Source of the DNA: an uncultured Eubacteriales bacterium | Lineage (GTDB): Bacteria > Bacillota > Clostridia > Oscillospirales > Oscillospiraceae | Assembly: GCA_900547315.1 (NCBI GenBank) | Contig: URGI01000084.1 | Coordinates: 1-7,633, forward strand | DNA: 7,633 nucleotides | Direction: 5' to 3' | Shown: in pieces, positions 1 to 6,971 of the stretch | How the letters are laid out: each line of letters opens with the position of its first letter | Numbering within the stretch: the first letter of the stretch is position 1 | Translations under genes and position numbers: made by a program | Notes under the pieces: model-generated | Seen by the model: the letters and a program-made list of their open reading frames with translations, nothing else | What the model was told of the DNA's origin: nothing | The model's database searches: none

Positions 1-27
1 ATGTGTTAAAATATATAAACGCTTATT

Positions 28-60
28 ATTACTTGATAATTACTTGATATTGCTTGAAAA
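28..60. repeat. Phased direct repeats in the operon leader
   Basis: ATTACTTGATA occurs twice back to back (28-38 and 39-49), followed by a diverged partial copy, TTGCTTGAAAA (50-60). The shared CTTGA cores start at 32, 43 and 53, so they are 11 and 10 bp apart, about one helical turn, and would lie on the same face of the DNA. The repeats end just before the Shine-Dalgarno of the first gene. Such phasing is typical of operators bound by two-component regulators, so the AraC-type regulator encoded downstream is a candidate ligand, but this is inference. In an AT-rich leader a chance repeat cannot be excluded. No convincing -35/-10 pair is visible between 1 and 60; the promoter may lie upstream of the window. 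Confidence 0.55.
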
Positions 61-65
61 ACGGC

Positions 66-72
66 GGAGGGG
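66..72 (+). promoter_or_regulatory. Ribosome binding site fixing the lipoprotein start
   Basis: GGAGGGG lies 4 nt before the ATG at 77 (6 nt measured from the GGAGG core). It selects that ATG over the in-frame ATG at 44, which would add 11 residues, has no comparable site, and would place a charged stretch ahead of the signal peptide. Confidence 0.85.
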
Positions 73-76
73 CGAG

Positions 77-1075
77 ATGAAAAAATTTATATCGGCGCTG
101 CTTCTGGCTGTGTTTCTGCTCTCGGGCTGCGCCTCGCAGAATGTACGGAACGACGCGGATTTTGCGCCGCCGGAGGAGCAGCGGCTCGTCATATACACTT
201 CGCACAAACGTGAGGTGTACGAGCCGATCATCCGCGAGTTCGAGCAGCGCACCGGAATATGGATAGAGCTTGAGACCGGCGGCACGACCGCGCTTCTGGA
301 GCGCATCGCCCAGGGCGGCACCGACTGCGACCTCATGTTCGGCGGCGGCGTTGACAGTCTGAGCGCGTACGCGGACTGCTTCAGCCCGTATCTCAGCGAA
401 AACGGCGGCCAGGTGCTGCCCGCATACGCCAGCCCCGACGGGTTTTACACCCCGTTTTCCGCCCTGCCCGTCGTGCTCATCTATAATACCCGCCTCGTCC
501 GCACCCATCCGCCCACCGGCTGGTGCAGCCTTACCGACTCCAAGTGGCGCGGCAAGATCGCCTTCGCCGATCCCGCGGTCTCCGGTTCGAGCTATACCAT
601 TCTCTGCACGATGCTTCAGGCGCTCACCGGCGACAACGCCTCCATCCTGACCGAGTTTGCCGAGAACCTTGACGGCAAGCCGCTTTCCAGCTCCGGCGAC
701 GTGGTGCGCGCGGTCGGCGAGGGGCGGAAATGCATCGGCGTCACGCTCGAGGAAACGGCGCTGAAGGGCATCGCCGCAGGCTACGACATCGAGATCGTCT
801 ACCCCGAGGAGGGCACCAGCGCGCTGCCGGACGGCGCCGCCATCGTCTCCGGCTGCGCCCACCGTGAAAATGCGGAGCTGTTCATCGACTTTCTTTTGAG
901 CTCCGACGTGCAGACGCTTCTGCATGACAGCCTGTACCGCCGCAGCGTATGCGAAAGCGGCGCAAACGCCGGTACGGACGAGCTGAAGCTGATAGACTAC
1001 GACCTTGAATGGGCAAGCGCCGAGCAGACCGGCCTGCTGAGCCTCTGGCGTGACATAACGGGAGGCGCGGAATGA
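77..1075 (+). CDS. Extracellular solute-binding lipoprotein, putative sensor component
   Basis: This 332-residue protein is a type 2 periplasmic-binding-fold lipoprotein of the iron/AfuA-like group (COG1840 type). It starts with MKK, a hydrophobic stretch and a lipobox LSGC with lipidated Cys18, so it should be anchored on the outer face of the membrane. After a short linker come the first lobe (YTSHKREVYEPIIREFEQRTG, about 40-60), a glycine-rich segment near 85-91 (MFGGGVD) and a DPAVSGSSYT segment at 165-174, typical of ligand-site loops in this group. No ABC ATPase or permease follows; instead its stop codon overlaps the start of a sensor kinase by 4 nt. That arrangement matches Staphylococcus HptA with HptS/HptR, and Salmonella PgtC with PgtB/PgtA, where a binding protein feeds the kinase. 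The ligand, perhaps a sugar or sugar phosphate, is inferred from neighbours. Seven cysteines besides Cys18 are unusual for an exported domain. A transport role with distant permeases remains possible. Confidence 0.88.
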   Translation: MKKFISALLLAVFLLSGCASQNVRNDADFAPPEEQRLVIYTSHKREVYEPIIREFEQRTGIWIELETGGTTALLERIAQGGTDCDLMFGGGVDSLSAYADCFSPYLSENGGQVLPAYASPDGFYTPFSALPVVLIYNTRLVRTHPPTGWCSLTDSKWRGKIAFADPAVSGSSYTILCTMLQALTGDNASILTEFAENLDGKPLSSSGDVVRAVGEGRKCIGVTLEETALKGIAAGYDIEIVYPEEGTSALPDGAAIVSGCAHRENAELFIDFLLSSDVQTLLHDSLYRRSVCESGANAGTDELKLIDYDLEWASAEQTGLLSLWRDITGGAE

Positions 1076-2769
1076 GGGACTGGATAAGGCGCTCGTTTAA
1101 AAACCGCATCTTCATCACCGTGCTGCTGGTGACGCTGGTGCCGATGCTCCTGTGCGACGTGTTCATCATGCAGATATCCATGCGCCGCAGCGGCGATATG
1201 CTCTATGCTCAGGCGCAGTCCGAGCTTGGCACCGCCGCCGGTATCATCGACTCCGCGCTCGATACCGTGGACGGCGTCACCGCGAAGCTCGCAGGCAGCT
1301 CCGTGATCCGCGGCGCGCTGCACCGCGGCAGGGAGTCCGACCTGCTGTATCAGCTCATGTACCGCGAGACCGAGAACCTGAACGGCTTTGCCAGCATCGA
1401 CGTATATGACAGTGACGGCGCACGCATTTATGCCGGCAGTCTCGATTCCGAGGCCGGCAGCCTGCCCGTATACTGGGGCGTGCTGCGCGCCGCGCGTGAA
1501 TGCGAGGGGCAGACCATGCAGGCAAACGGCGCGGACGGGCTTGTGATAGCCCGCGCGGTGTACGGCTCCGACGGGGAGGTCTCCGGCTATGTGCTCGTGC
1601 GTATACCGCAGGGCGGCTTCGGCGCGCTCCTCGGCGGCAGCTTTGGCGAGCAGAACGACGTGTTCCTGCTAGACGGCACATGGCGGCAGATATACTGCTC
1701 CGACAGCATACGCGCCGATGAGACGATCTCTTCGCTCCGCGCGCAGCTGCTGTCCGGCGCGGCGCTCGGCGGCGGTGACTACAACGTCTATCTCCGCCAA
1801 AGCCCTGACACGGGCTTCACTCTGGCTCTGCGCCAGCCGAAGGTATACACCCGCGAGGTCATGGCAACGGTGTACTCCACCTGCGCCGCCATGGGCATAC
1901 TCTGCCTGCTGCTCGGCCTTCTCTGCGCGTGGCTCCTCAGCCGCTATCTCTCGAAGCCCGTCAATGAGCTTGACGAGGCGATGAAGCGCGTGGAAAAGGG
2001 CGACTACGCCGCGGAGCTGAGCAGCGACCGCGAGGACGAGATGGGCCGCCTGACCGCGAGCTTCAACCGCATGACGCGCGAATACCGGCAGAATCTTGAG
2101 CGTTCCGTCCAGCGCGAGCGCGAGCTGAACGAGACGGAGCTTTCGATGATGCAGGCGCAGCTCAACCCGCACTTCCTATATAATACACTCGACAGCATCA
2201 AGTGGCTCGGCGTGACGAACGGCGTGCCGCAGGTCGCGGCCGTCGCCTCCGGACTTGCCGTGCTGCTGCGCGCGGGCATCTCCGGCGACAGGCTCATCAC
2301 GCTTGAGCGCGAGCTGGAGCTGCTGGAAAAATATCTGGACATTCAGTCTCTCCGGTTCGAGGATCGCTTCGCGTGGGAGATCGACGTTGACGAGAGGTTC
2401 CAGCACTGCATAGTGCCCAAGCTCATATTGCAGCCGCTGGTCGAGAACTCGATAATCCACGGCGTCGCCAACATGGACGACGGCTATATAAAGCTCAGCG
2501 CCCGCGAAAAATCCGGCACGCTCATCCTCAGCGTCCAGGACAATGGCGTCGGCATCCCACAGGACGTGCTGGACTGGCTGAACGACCCCGATCGGGATGT
2601 CCCCGGCGGGCACCTCGGCCTCAAGAATGTTGACCGCATTGTGCGGCTGTATTACGGCGGCGACTACGGCATCAGCGCATATTCGGCTGCCGGCGAGGGA
2701 AGCCGCGTTGAGCTTCGCCTGCCGATGAACAAGGAGGGAAACGGCAATGCTGAAGGTTCTGGTTGTTGA
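1072..2769 (+). CDS. Sensor histidine kinase, LytS/YesM type with HAMP domain
   Basis: This 565-residue membrane kinase should autophosphorylate on histidine and pass phosphate to the regulator encoded next. Transmembrane segment 1 (about 13-36) and segment 2 (about 268-289) flank an extracellular sensor region of about 230 residues. A HAMP linker follows (about 290-340; SKPV and the DEMGRLTASFN stretch). The His_kinase region of the YesM class contains QAQLNPHFLYN with phospho-acceptor His367. The ATPase part shows the N box (LQPLVENSIIHG, 453-464), the G1 box (DNGVGIP, 490-496) and a GGHLGLKNV G2 segment (512-520). All catalytic motifs look intact. The ATG overlaps the preceding stop (ATGA) with GGAGG at 1061-1065, implying translational coupling to the binding protein. 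This class usually senses carbohydrates or related ligands; S. aureus HptS is the closest contextual analogue. Confidence 0.94.
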   Translation: MRDWIRRSFKNRIFITVLLVTLVPMLLCDVFIMQISMRRSGDMLYAQAQSELGTAAGIIDSALDTVDGVTAKLAGSSVIRGALHRGRESDLLYQLMYRETENLNGFASIDVYDSDGARIYAGSLDSEAGSLPVYWGVLRAARECEGQTMQANGADGLVIARAVYGSDGEVSGYVLVRIPQGGFGALLGGSFGEQNDVFLLDGTWRQIYCSDSIRADETISSLRAQLLSGAALGGGDYNVYLRQSPDTGFTLALRQPKVYTREVMATVYSTCAAMGILCLLLGLLCAWLLSRYLSKPVNELDEAMKRVEKGDYAAELSSDREDEMGRLTASFNRMTREYRQNLERSVQRERELNETELSMMQAQLNPHFLYNTLDSIKWLGVTNGVPQVAAVASGLAVLLRAGISGDRLITLERELELLEKYLDIQSLRFEDRFAWEIDVDERFQHCIVPKLILQPLVENSIIHGVANMDDGYIKLSAREKSGTLILSVQDNGVGIPQDVLDWLNDPDRDVPGGHLGLKNVDRIVRLYYGGDYGISAYSAAGEGSRVELRLPMNKEGNGNAEGSGC

Positions 2770-3493
2770 CGATGAGACCGTCGTCCGCCGCGGCATCGCC
2801 CTCGGCGTCGATTGGGCGTCGATGGGCTGCGTCGTGGTCGGCGAGGCGGCAAACGGCGAGGAAGGGCTGCTCGCCGCCGAGCGGTACAGCCCCAATCTCA
2901 TCATAACTGACATACGTATGCCGAAGCTGGACGGCATAGAGATGCTGCGCGAGCTGCGCCGCCGCGGCTGCCGCGCGCACGCCATCATACTCACGGCGTA
3001 CAGTGACTTTGAGTACGCCCGCTCCGCGCTCCAGCTCGGCGCGGACGACTATCTGCTCAAGCCCTTTCAGGATAACGAGCTTATCCTCGCCGTCGAGCGC
3101 ATCCGGCAGAAGGAGCAGGAGCAGGGCGAGCTGAGCGTTATCGACACTCTCGCGCTCGAAAAGGGCGACAAGAGCCGCTACGTGCTGAAGGCGCTCGAAT
3201 ACATCTCCGAGCACTACGCCGACGGCGGCATAAACATAACCGAGATCGCCCAGCATCTCGGCGTCAGCGAGGGACACCTCAGCCATGTGTTCAAGAAGGA
3301 GACGAACTACACCGTCGTCGGCTATCTGACCCGATACAGGATACACATGGCGCTGAAGCTGCTGCGCGACTGCCGGTATAAGATATACGAGGTCGCGGAC
3401 ATGGTCGGCTACAAGGACGTGACCTATTTCGGCAGCACCTTCAAGAAGCTGACCGGACTGAGCCCATCGGAATATCAGGACAGATGCAGATAG
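2747..3493 (+). CDS. Response regulator with AraC-type DNA-binding domain
   Basis: This 248-residue cytoplasmic transcription regulator is the cognate partner of the kinase just upstream. The receiver domain (1-about 120) has the acidic pair Asp8/Asp9, phospho-acceptor Asp55 in LIITDIRMPKLDG, Thr83 and Lys105 in LLKPF, so it should be phosphorylatable. After a short linker, the AraC-type domain (about 145-248) carries two helix-turn-helix units: INITEIAQHLGVSEGHLSHVFKK (about 162-184) and a second at about 212-234 (KIYEVADMVGYKDVTYFGSTFKK). The length is close to HptR-like regulators and shorter than the B. subtilis YesN type. The start lies inside the kinase gene (23-nt overlap), with AAGGAGGG at 2731-2738 spaced 8 nt from the ATG, so both proteins are probably made in step. 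Likely targets are this operon, a sugar transporter elsewhere, or both; that is inference. Confidence 0.94.
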   Translation: MLKVLVVDDETVVRRGIALGVDWASMGCVVVGEAANGEEGLLAAERYSPNLIITDIRMPKLDGIEMLRELRRRGCRAHAIILTAYSDFEYARSALQLGADDYLLKPFQDNELILAVERIRQKEQEQGELSVIDTLALEKGDKSRYVLKALEYISEHYADGGINITEIAQHLGVSEGHLSHVFKKETNYTVVGYLTRYRIHMALKLLRDCRYKIYEVADMVGYKDVTYFGSTFKKLTGLSPSEYQDRCR

Positions 3494-3497
3494 GAGG
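3492..3497 (+). promoter_or_regulatory. Ribosome binding site overlapping the regulator stop codon
   Basis: AGGAGG shares two bases with the TAG stop at 3491-3493 and is 5 nt from the ATG at 3503. A ribosome terminating on the regulator covers the site, which favours coupled re-initiation and ties the sensory genes to the metabolic genes in one message. Confidence 0.75.
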
Positions 3498-3502
3498 AAC
3501 AT

Positions 3503-5230
3503 ATGCTTGACGAATTCATAAAGCTCTCGCAGCGCGGGGACGCGCTCTGGATAAGCGACGTCCGCAAAGCCTTCGCTGCGGAGCCGGACGCATACCGCGC
3601 GGTGATACGGCTCGAGTGTCTGGACGGGACGCTGCGGGACTACGCCTGCCCCCTCCCCCGCTGGAAAAACGCGGCCGAACGGGACTTTCTCGCCGAATAT
3701 CTCACCGCCCGCATTTTCAACATTCTCTCGTGCTTCAGCGGACGCGCGCTGCACGTTTATCTTGACCTCTCCGCCGAGGAGCCGCGAAGGCTGGCGGAGG
3801 GCTGCCTGGCCGCGTTCACGGCGACACCCGGCCTGAAAAAAGTGCTGAACATCGCGCGCAGGCTCTGCGGCAGTATGGGTCTGCCGCCGTTCGGGATGGA
3901 CGTGCGCGACATCAATGATTACGCCCCCGCGCCGCTGCGCGAGGCTCCCGCGTCCGGTGTCTCGCTGAACGAGCGGCTGCTGGCCGCGATCGAGGCCGGA
4001 GGCCGCGGCGCGTACTGCGGGATGGACGTCGGCGGGACGGACATCAAGCTCGCCGCTGCTCTCGACGGGCGGCTGCTCGCCGTCAAGGAATATGACTGGA
4101 ACCCCGCGGCAAGCCCGACGGCGGACGGCATCACCGAGCCGATGATGATGCTCGCGCGGCTGATGCGCGCCTGCGTCATCGCCGATTCGCTCCCCAAGGA
4201 TCACGGCGCACAGGCGATGCTCGCCGACGCGCTGCGCAAGGACGCGGACGACGAAGCAATCCGCGCCGCGATATCCGCCTGTGAGGATGCGGCGGCGGAG
4301 CTGCCGCTGTTCGACGGGCTGGGTCTGAGCTTCCCCGACATTGTGATCGGCAGCCGCATTCTAGGCGGCGAGACGCCGAAGACCAAGGCCATGCGCGAGA
4401 ATCCCGACATCGACTACGAGACGGAGTTTGCGAAGCTCGGCCGCGTGTCCGAAACGCTCGCGGCGCTGTGCCGCGCCAGTGTGCGCGTGCGCATCATAAA
4501 CGACGGGCCGATGGCGGCGTTCAGCGCGGCGGCAGAGCTGGCCGCGGACGGCGCGGAGCTGACGCGCGGCGTTGTCGCCTACGCGATGGGCACCGATCTC
4601 GGCAGCGGCTGGATAGACGCGCGCGGCGACATACCGGAGATTCCTCTCGAGCTGTATGATCTGCTGCTCGACCTCGGCAGCGCGCCGTGGAAGCACATCC
4701 CGCCGGAGGATATCCGCTCCGTGCGCAACGAGAATTCCGGCCTGTCCGGAGTGCGGCGCTATCTGGGTCAGGCGGCGACATACCGCCTCGCGCAGGAGCT
4801 TCAGCCCTCGCTGCTCGACGGACTGACCGAAGAGTCGGACGGCATCATCAGGATAAAAGCTGCGCCGCAGGACATGCGCAAGCCCGCGCTCGAGCGGCTG
4901 ATGACGGCCGCGGCGGACGGGAACGGGGCCGCGCGGGAGATATTCCGCCGCATCGGCTTGAATCTCGCGGCGCTCACTGAAGAGATGGAATACCTGCTCT
5001 CGACGGGCACGGACAGCCGGTACATTTTCGGCCGGTTTGCAAAGATCCCCGGCTGCTTTGCGCTGATACGCGAGGGCTTCGGCTCCGTCCTGCCCGGCAT
5101 GAAGCTCATCGCCGCGGACGACGGACTTGCCCGCAGCGGGCTCATGCGCCAGCTCGCCCGACTCGACGGCGTGACGGTCGCGCAGTTCGCGCAGGCCGTC
5201 AGCGCAATATACTACTCTTGCATGAATTGA
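3503..5230 (+). CDS. Divergent ROK-fold sugar kinase-like protein with unassigned N-terminal region
   Basis: This 575-residue protein contains an actin/hexokinase-fold core of the ROK type. The phosphate-1 loop is GMDVGGTDIK (173-182). GLSFPDIVIG (273-282) occupies the place of the usual G-PG-V strand. IINDGPMAAF (331-340) supplies Asp334 at the position of the catalytic base of ROK sugar kinases. AMGTDLGSGW (361-370) resembles the phosphate-2 loop. The ROK zinc motif CxCGxxGCxE is absent: SGLSGVRRYLG (412-422) seems to stand there without cysteines. Residues 1-165 are not recognised, and no obvious helix-turn-helix is seen, so a ROK repressor role is not supported. At about twice the length of a normal glucokinase, it may be a kinase of a different sugar or an enzyme-derived regulator. 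It ends with adjacent in-frame stops, TGA TAA (5228-5233). The ROK assignment is good; substrate and activity are unknown. Confidence 0.78.
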   Translation: MLDEFIKLSQRGDALWISDVRKAFAAEPDAYRAVIRLECLDGTLRDYACPLPRWKNAAERDFLAEYLTARIFNILSCFSGRALHVYLDLSAEEPRRLAEGCLAAFTATPGLKKVLNIARRLCGSMGLPPFGMDVRDINDYAPAPLREAPASGVSLNERLLAAIEAGGRGAYCGMDVGGTDIKLAAALDGRLLAVKEYDWNPAASPTADGITEPMMMLARLMRACVIADSLPKDHGAQAMLADALRKDADDEAIRAAISACEDAAAELPLFDGLGLSFPDIVIGSRILGGETPKTKAMRENPDIDYETEFAKLGRVSETLAALCRASVRVRIINDGPMAAFSAAAELAADGAELTRGVVAYAMGTDLGSGWIDARGDIPEIPLELYDLLLDLGSAPWKHIPPEDIRSVRNENSGLSGVRRYLGQAATYRLAQELQPSLLDGLTEESDGIIRIKAAPQDMRKPALERLMTAAADGNGAAREIFRRIGLNLAALTEEMEYLLSTGTDSRYIFGRFAKIPGCFALIREGFGSVLPGMKLIAADDGLARSGLMRQLARLDGVTVAQFAQAVSAIYYSCMN

Positions 5231-5236
5231 TAACAC

Positions 5237-5242
5237 GGAGGT
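5237..5242 (+). promoter_or_regulatory. Ribosome binding site of the sugar isomerase gene
   Basis: GGAGGT sits 6 nt before the ATG at 5249 in the 18-nt gap after the double stop of the preceding gene. It confirms this start; the gap is too short for an independent promoter. Confidence 0.75.
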
Positions 5243-5248
5243 CATTCG

Positions 5249-5935
5249 ATGAAACGCAGTGAAATAAACAAGGCTCTCAAGGAGCTGGAAGCCATGTGCC
5301 GCGAATACAAATGCTATCTGCCGCCCTTCTGCGGCTTCACGCCGGAGCAGTGGCAGAGCATCGGCCACGAGTACGACGAGGTGCGCGACTGCATGCTCGG
5401 CTGGGACATCACCGACTACGGTCTCGGCGACTTTGACAAGGTCGGCTTCTCCCTGATAACCATTCGCAACGGCAACCGCAAAATGCCGGAGAAGTACCCG
5501 AAGGTCTACGCCGAGAAGCTGCTGTATATTAAGGAAGGGCAGTACGCACCGAACCATTTTCACTGGTACAAGACCGAGGACATCATAAACCGCGGCGGCG
5601 GCAACGTGCTCATCCGCGTTTACAACAGCCTGCCGAACGAGGAGATCGACTACGAATCCGACGTCACCGTGCACACCGACGGCCGCACCTACACCGTCCC
5701 CGCCGGTACGCAGATACGTCTCACGCCGGGCGAGAGCATCCATGTGCAGCAGTACCTGTACCACGATTTCTCCGTTGAGCCCGGCACGGGCGCGGTGCTG
5801 CTCGGCGAGGTAAGCCAGTGCAACGACGACAACACCGACAACCGCTTCAATCCTCCCGTCGGCCGCTTCCCCAAGATCGAAGAGGACGAGCCGCCCTACC
5901 GTCTGCTCTGCAACGAGTACCCCGCGGCGAAGTGA
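5249..5935 (+). CDS. D-lyxose/D-mannose-type cupin sugar isomerase
   Basis: This 228-residue cytoplasmic enzyme matches in length and motifs the D-lyxose ketol-isomerase family (E. coli O157 Z5688, B. subtilis YdaE). Members interconvert D-lyxose and D-xylulose, and D-mannose and D-fructose, using a divalent metal such as manganese. An N-terminal helical part (1-about 50) precedes the cupin barrel. Metal ligands visible in NHFHWYKTED are His103, His105 and Glu110. The fourth is probably His165 in the cupin-2 motif TPGESIHVQQ, with His172 as an alternative. A conserved-looking segment, INRGGGNVLIRVYNS (113-127), follows the first motif. No residue expected for catalysis is obviously missing. 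The gene lies 18 nt after the ROK-like gene and 8 nt before the PfkB kinase gene, fitting a pathway in which its ketose product is phosphorylated. Sequence alone does not separate lyxose from mannose specificity. Confidence 0.87.
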   Translation: MKRSEINKALKELEAMCREYKCYLPPFCGFTPEQWQSIGHEYDEVRDCMLGWDITDYGLGDFDKVGFSLITIRNGNRKMPEKYPKVYAEKLLYIKEGQYAPNHFHWYKTEDIINRGGGNVLIRVYNSLPNEEIDYESDVTVHTDGRTYTVPAGTQIRLTPGESIHVQQYLYHDFSVEPGTGAVLLGEVSQCNDDNTDNRFNPPVGRFPKIEEDEPPYRLLCNEYPAAK

Positions 5936-5939
5936 GGTG
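5934..5939 (+). promoter_or_regulatory. Ribosome binding site deciding the PfkB kinase start
   Basis: GAGGTG overlaps the isomerase stop (TGA, 5933-5935) and lies 4 nt before the ATG at 5944 (6 nt from GAGG). It chooses this start over the in-frame ATG at 5818, which would add 42 arginine-rich residues translated out of frame from the isomerase gene. Confidence 0.8.
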
Positions 5940-5943
5940 CGGC

Positions 5944-6912
5944 ATGAACGGTAAAATAGACGTGGCCGCGATCGGCGAGGTGCTCATAGACTTTGCGCAG
6001 GAGAGCGTTGACGCGCTCGGCTATCCCACTATGGCGGCGCACCCCGGCGGCGCGCCCTGCAACTTTCTCGCAGCGCTCTCGGCGCTGGGGATGAAAACGG
6101 CGTTTCTGGGCAAGGTCGGCGAGGACGATTTCGGCCTGATGCTGCGCCATACGCTCGACGCCGCGGGCATCGACACGCGCGGGCTCATCTCCGATCCGGA
6201 CGTATTCACGACGCTGGCCTTCGTCCGCTTCGACGAGAACCGCGACCGCTCGTTCAGCTTCGCGCGCAAGCCCGGCGCGGACACGCGCCTGCGCTCCGAC
6301 GAGCTTGACCTGACCGTCATTGACGAGTGCCGTATGCTGCATTTCGGCACGCTGAGCCTCACCGACGAACCGGCGCGCTCCGCGACGCAGGCCGCCGTGG
6401 AATACGCGCGCCGCCGCGGCAAGCTCATCAGCTTTGACCCGAACCTGCGCGAGCCGCTGTGGCCGTCGCTGGACGCCGCCGCGGAGCAGATGCTCTGGGG
6501 GCTTAAAAACGCGGACGTTGTGAAGATCAGCGGCGAAGAGGCCGAATTTCTGTTCGGCTGCGGCTGCGAGAAGAGCGCGGAGCTTATCCTGAACGACTGC
6601 GGCGCAAAGCTCGTGATGATAACGCTCGGCAGCGAGGGTTGTTTTATAAAGAACCGCGCCGCGCAGTGCCGCGTTCCGGCGGCGCGCGTAAAGGCGGCGG
6701 ACACTACCGGCGCAGGCGACATCTTCGGCGGCAGCGCCGCATATTGCCTGCTCTCCTCCGGCAAGGCTCCGGAGGAGCTGAACGAGGAAGAGCTTAATGC
6801 GATGGGGCGCTTTGCCTGCGCGGCGGCGGGACTGTCCGTACAGCGCCCCGGCGGCATATCCAGCGTCCCCGGCAAGGAAGAAATTCTCGCCCTGCTCGCC
6901 GCAGGTGACTGA
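5944..6912 (+). CDS. PfkB-family carbohydrate kinase, probable fructokinase
   Basis: This 322-residue cytoplasmic kinase is of normal length for the ribokinase/PfkB family and should phosphorylate a sugar with ATP. The start MNGKIDVAAIGEVLIDF is the usual first strand. HPGGAPCNFLAALSALG (33-49) is the N-terminal sugar-binding signature, and GKVGEDDFG (56-64) follows as expected. FDPNLREPLW (164-173) and VKISGEEAEFLFG (193-205) are typical of bacterial fructokinases. DTTGAGDIF (253-261) is the second PfkB signature, with Asp259 as catalytic base and the anion hole beside it. All key residues are present. Next to a mannose/lyxose isomerase, the most economical role is fructose to fructose 6-phosphate; xylulose or another ketose remains possible, and PfkB substrate calls from sequence are unreliable. 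It is the last gene of the cluster, 59 nt before a strong hairpin. Confidence 0.92.
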   Translation: MNGKIDVAAIGEVLIDFAQESVDALGYPTMAAHPGGAPCNFLAALSALGMKTAFLGKVGEDDFGLMLRHTLDAAGIDTRGLISDPDVFTTLAFVRFDENRDRSFSFARKPGADTRLRSDELDLTVIDECRMLHFGTLSLTDEPARSATQAAVEYARRRGKLISFDPNLREPLWPSLDAAAEQMLWGLKNADVVKISGEEAEFLFGCGCEKSAELILNDCGAKLVMITLGSEGCFIKNRAAQCRVPAARVKAADTTGAGDIFGGSAAYCLLSSGKAPEELNEEELNAMGRFACAAAGLSVQRPGGISSVPGKEEILALLAAGD

Positions 6913-6971
6913 AAACAGCAACTACATATAAAAAACAACTGCGCGGGAATGGTCGGTGTTCATAAGGCAGC

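Noticed and set aside
29..925. 298-codon minus-strand frame opposite the lipoprotein gene
   Set aside because: The plus-strand gene has a signal peptide, lipobox and ribosome binding site; the antisense product matches nothing recognisable.
2672..4204. 510-codon open frame on the minus strand
   Set aside because: It runs antisense to the response regulator and the ROK-like gene, both with clear domains. Long antisense frames are expected in GC-rich coding DNA, and the translation shows no recognisable domain.
4361..5764. 467-codon open frame on the minus strand
   Set aside because: Antisense to the ROK-like and isomerase genes, with low-complexity Arg/Ala/Val-rich product and no motif; treated as a shadow.
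5818..5943. Longer N-terminal form of the PfkB kinase
   Set aside because: The extra 42 residues are Arg/Gln-rich out-of-frame translation of the isomerase gene, and the family's first strand begins right after the ATG at 5944, which has its own ribosome binding site.
5896..6921. Minus-strand open frames of 341 and 305 codons opposite the PfkB gene
   Set aside because: The plus strand encodes a complete PfkB kinase with both family signatures; the minus-strand products are Arg/Ala- or Ser-rich with no domain.
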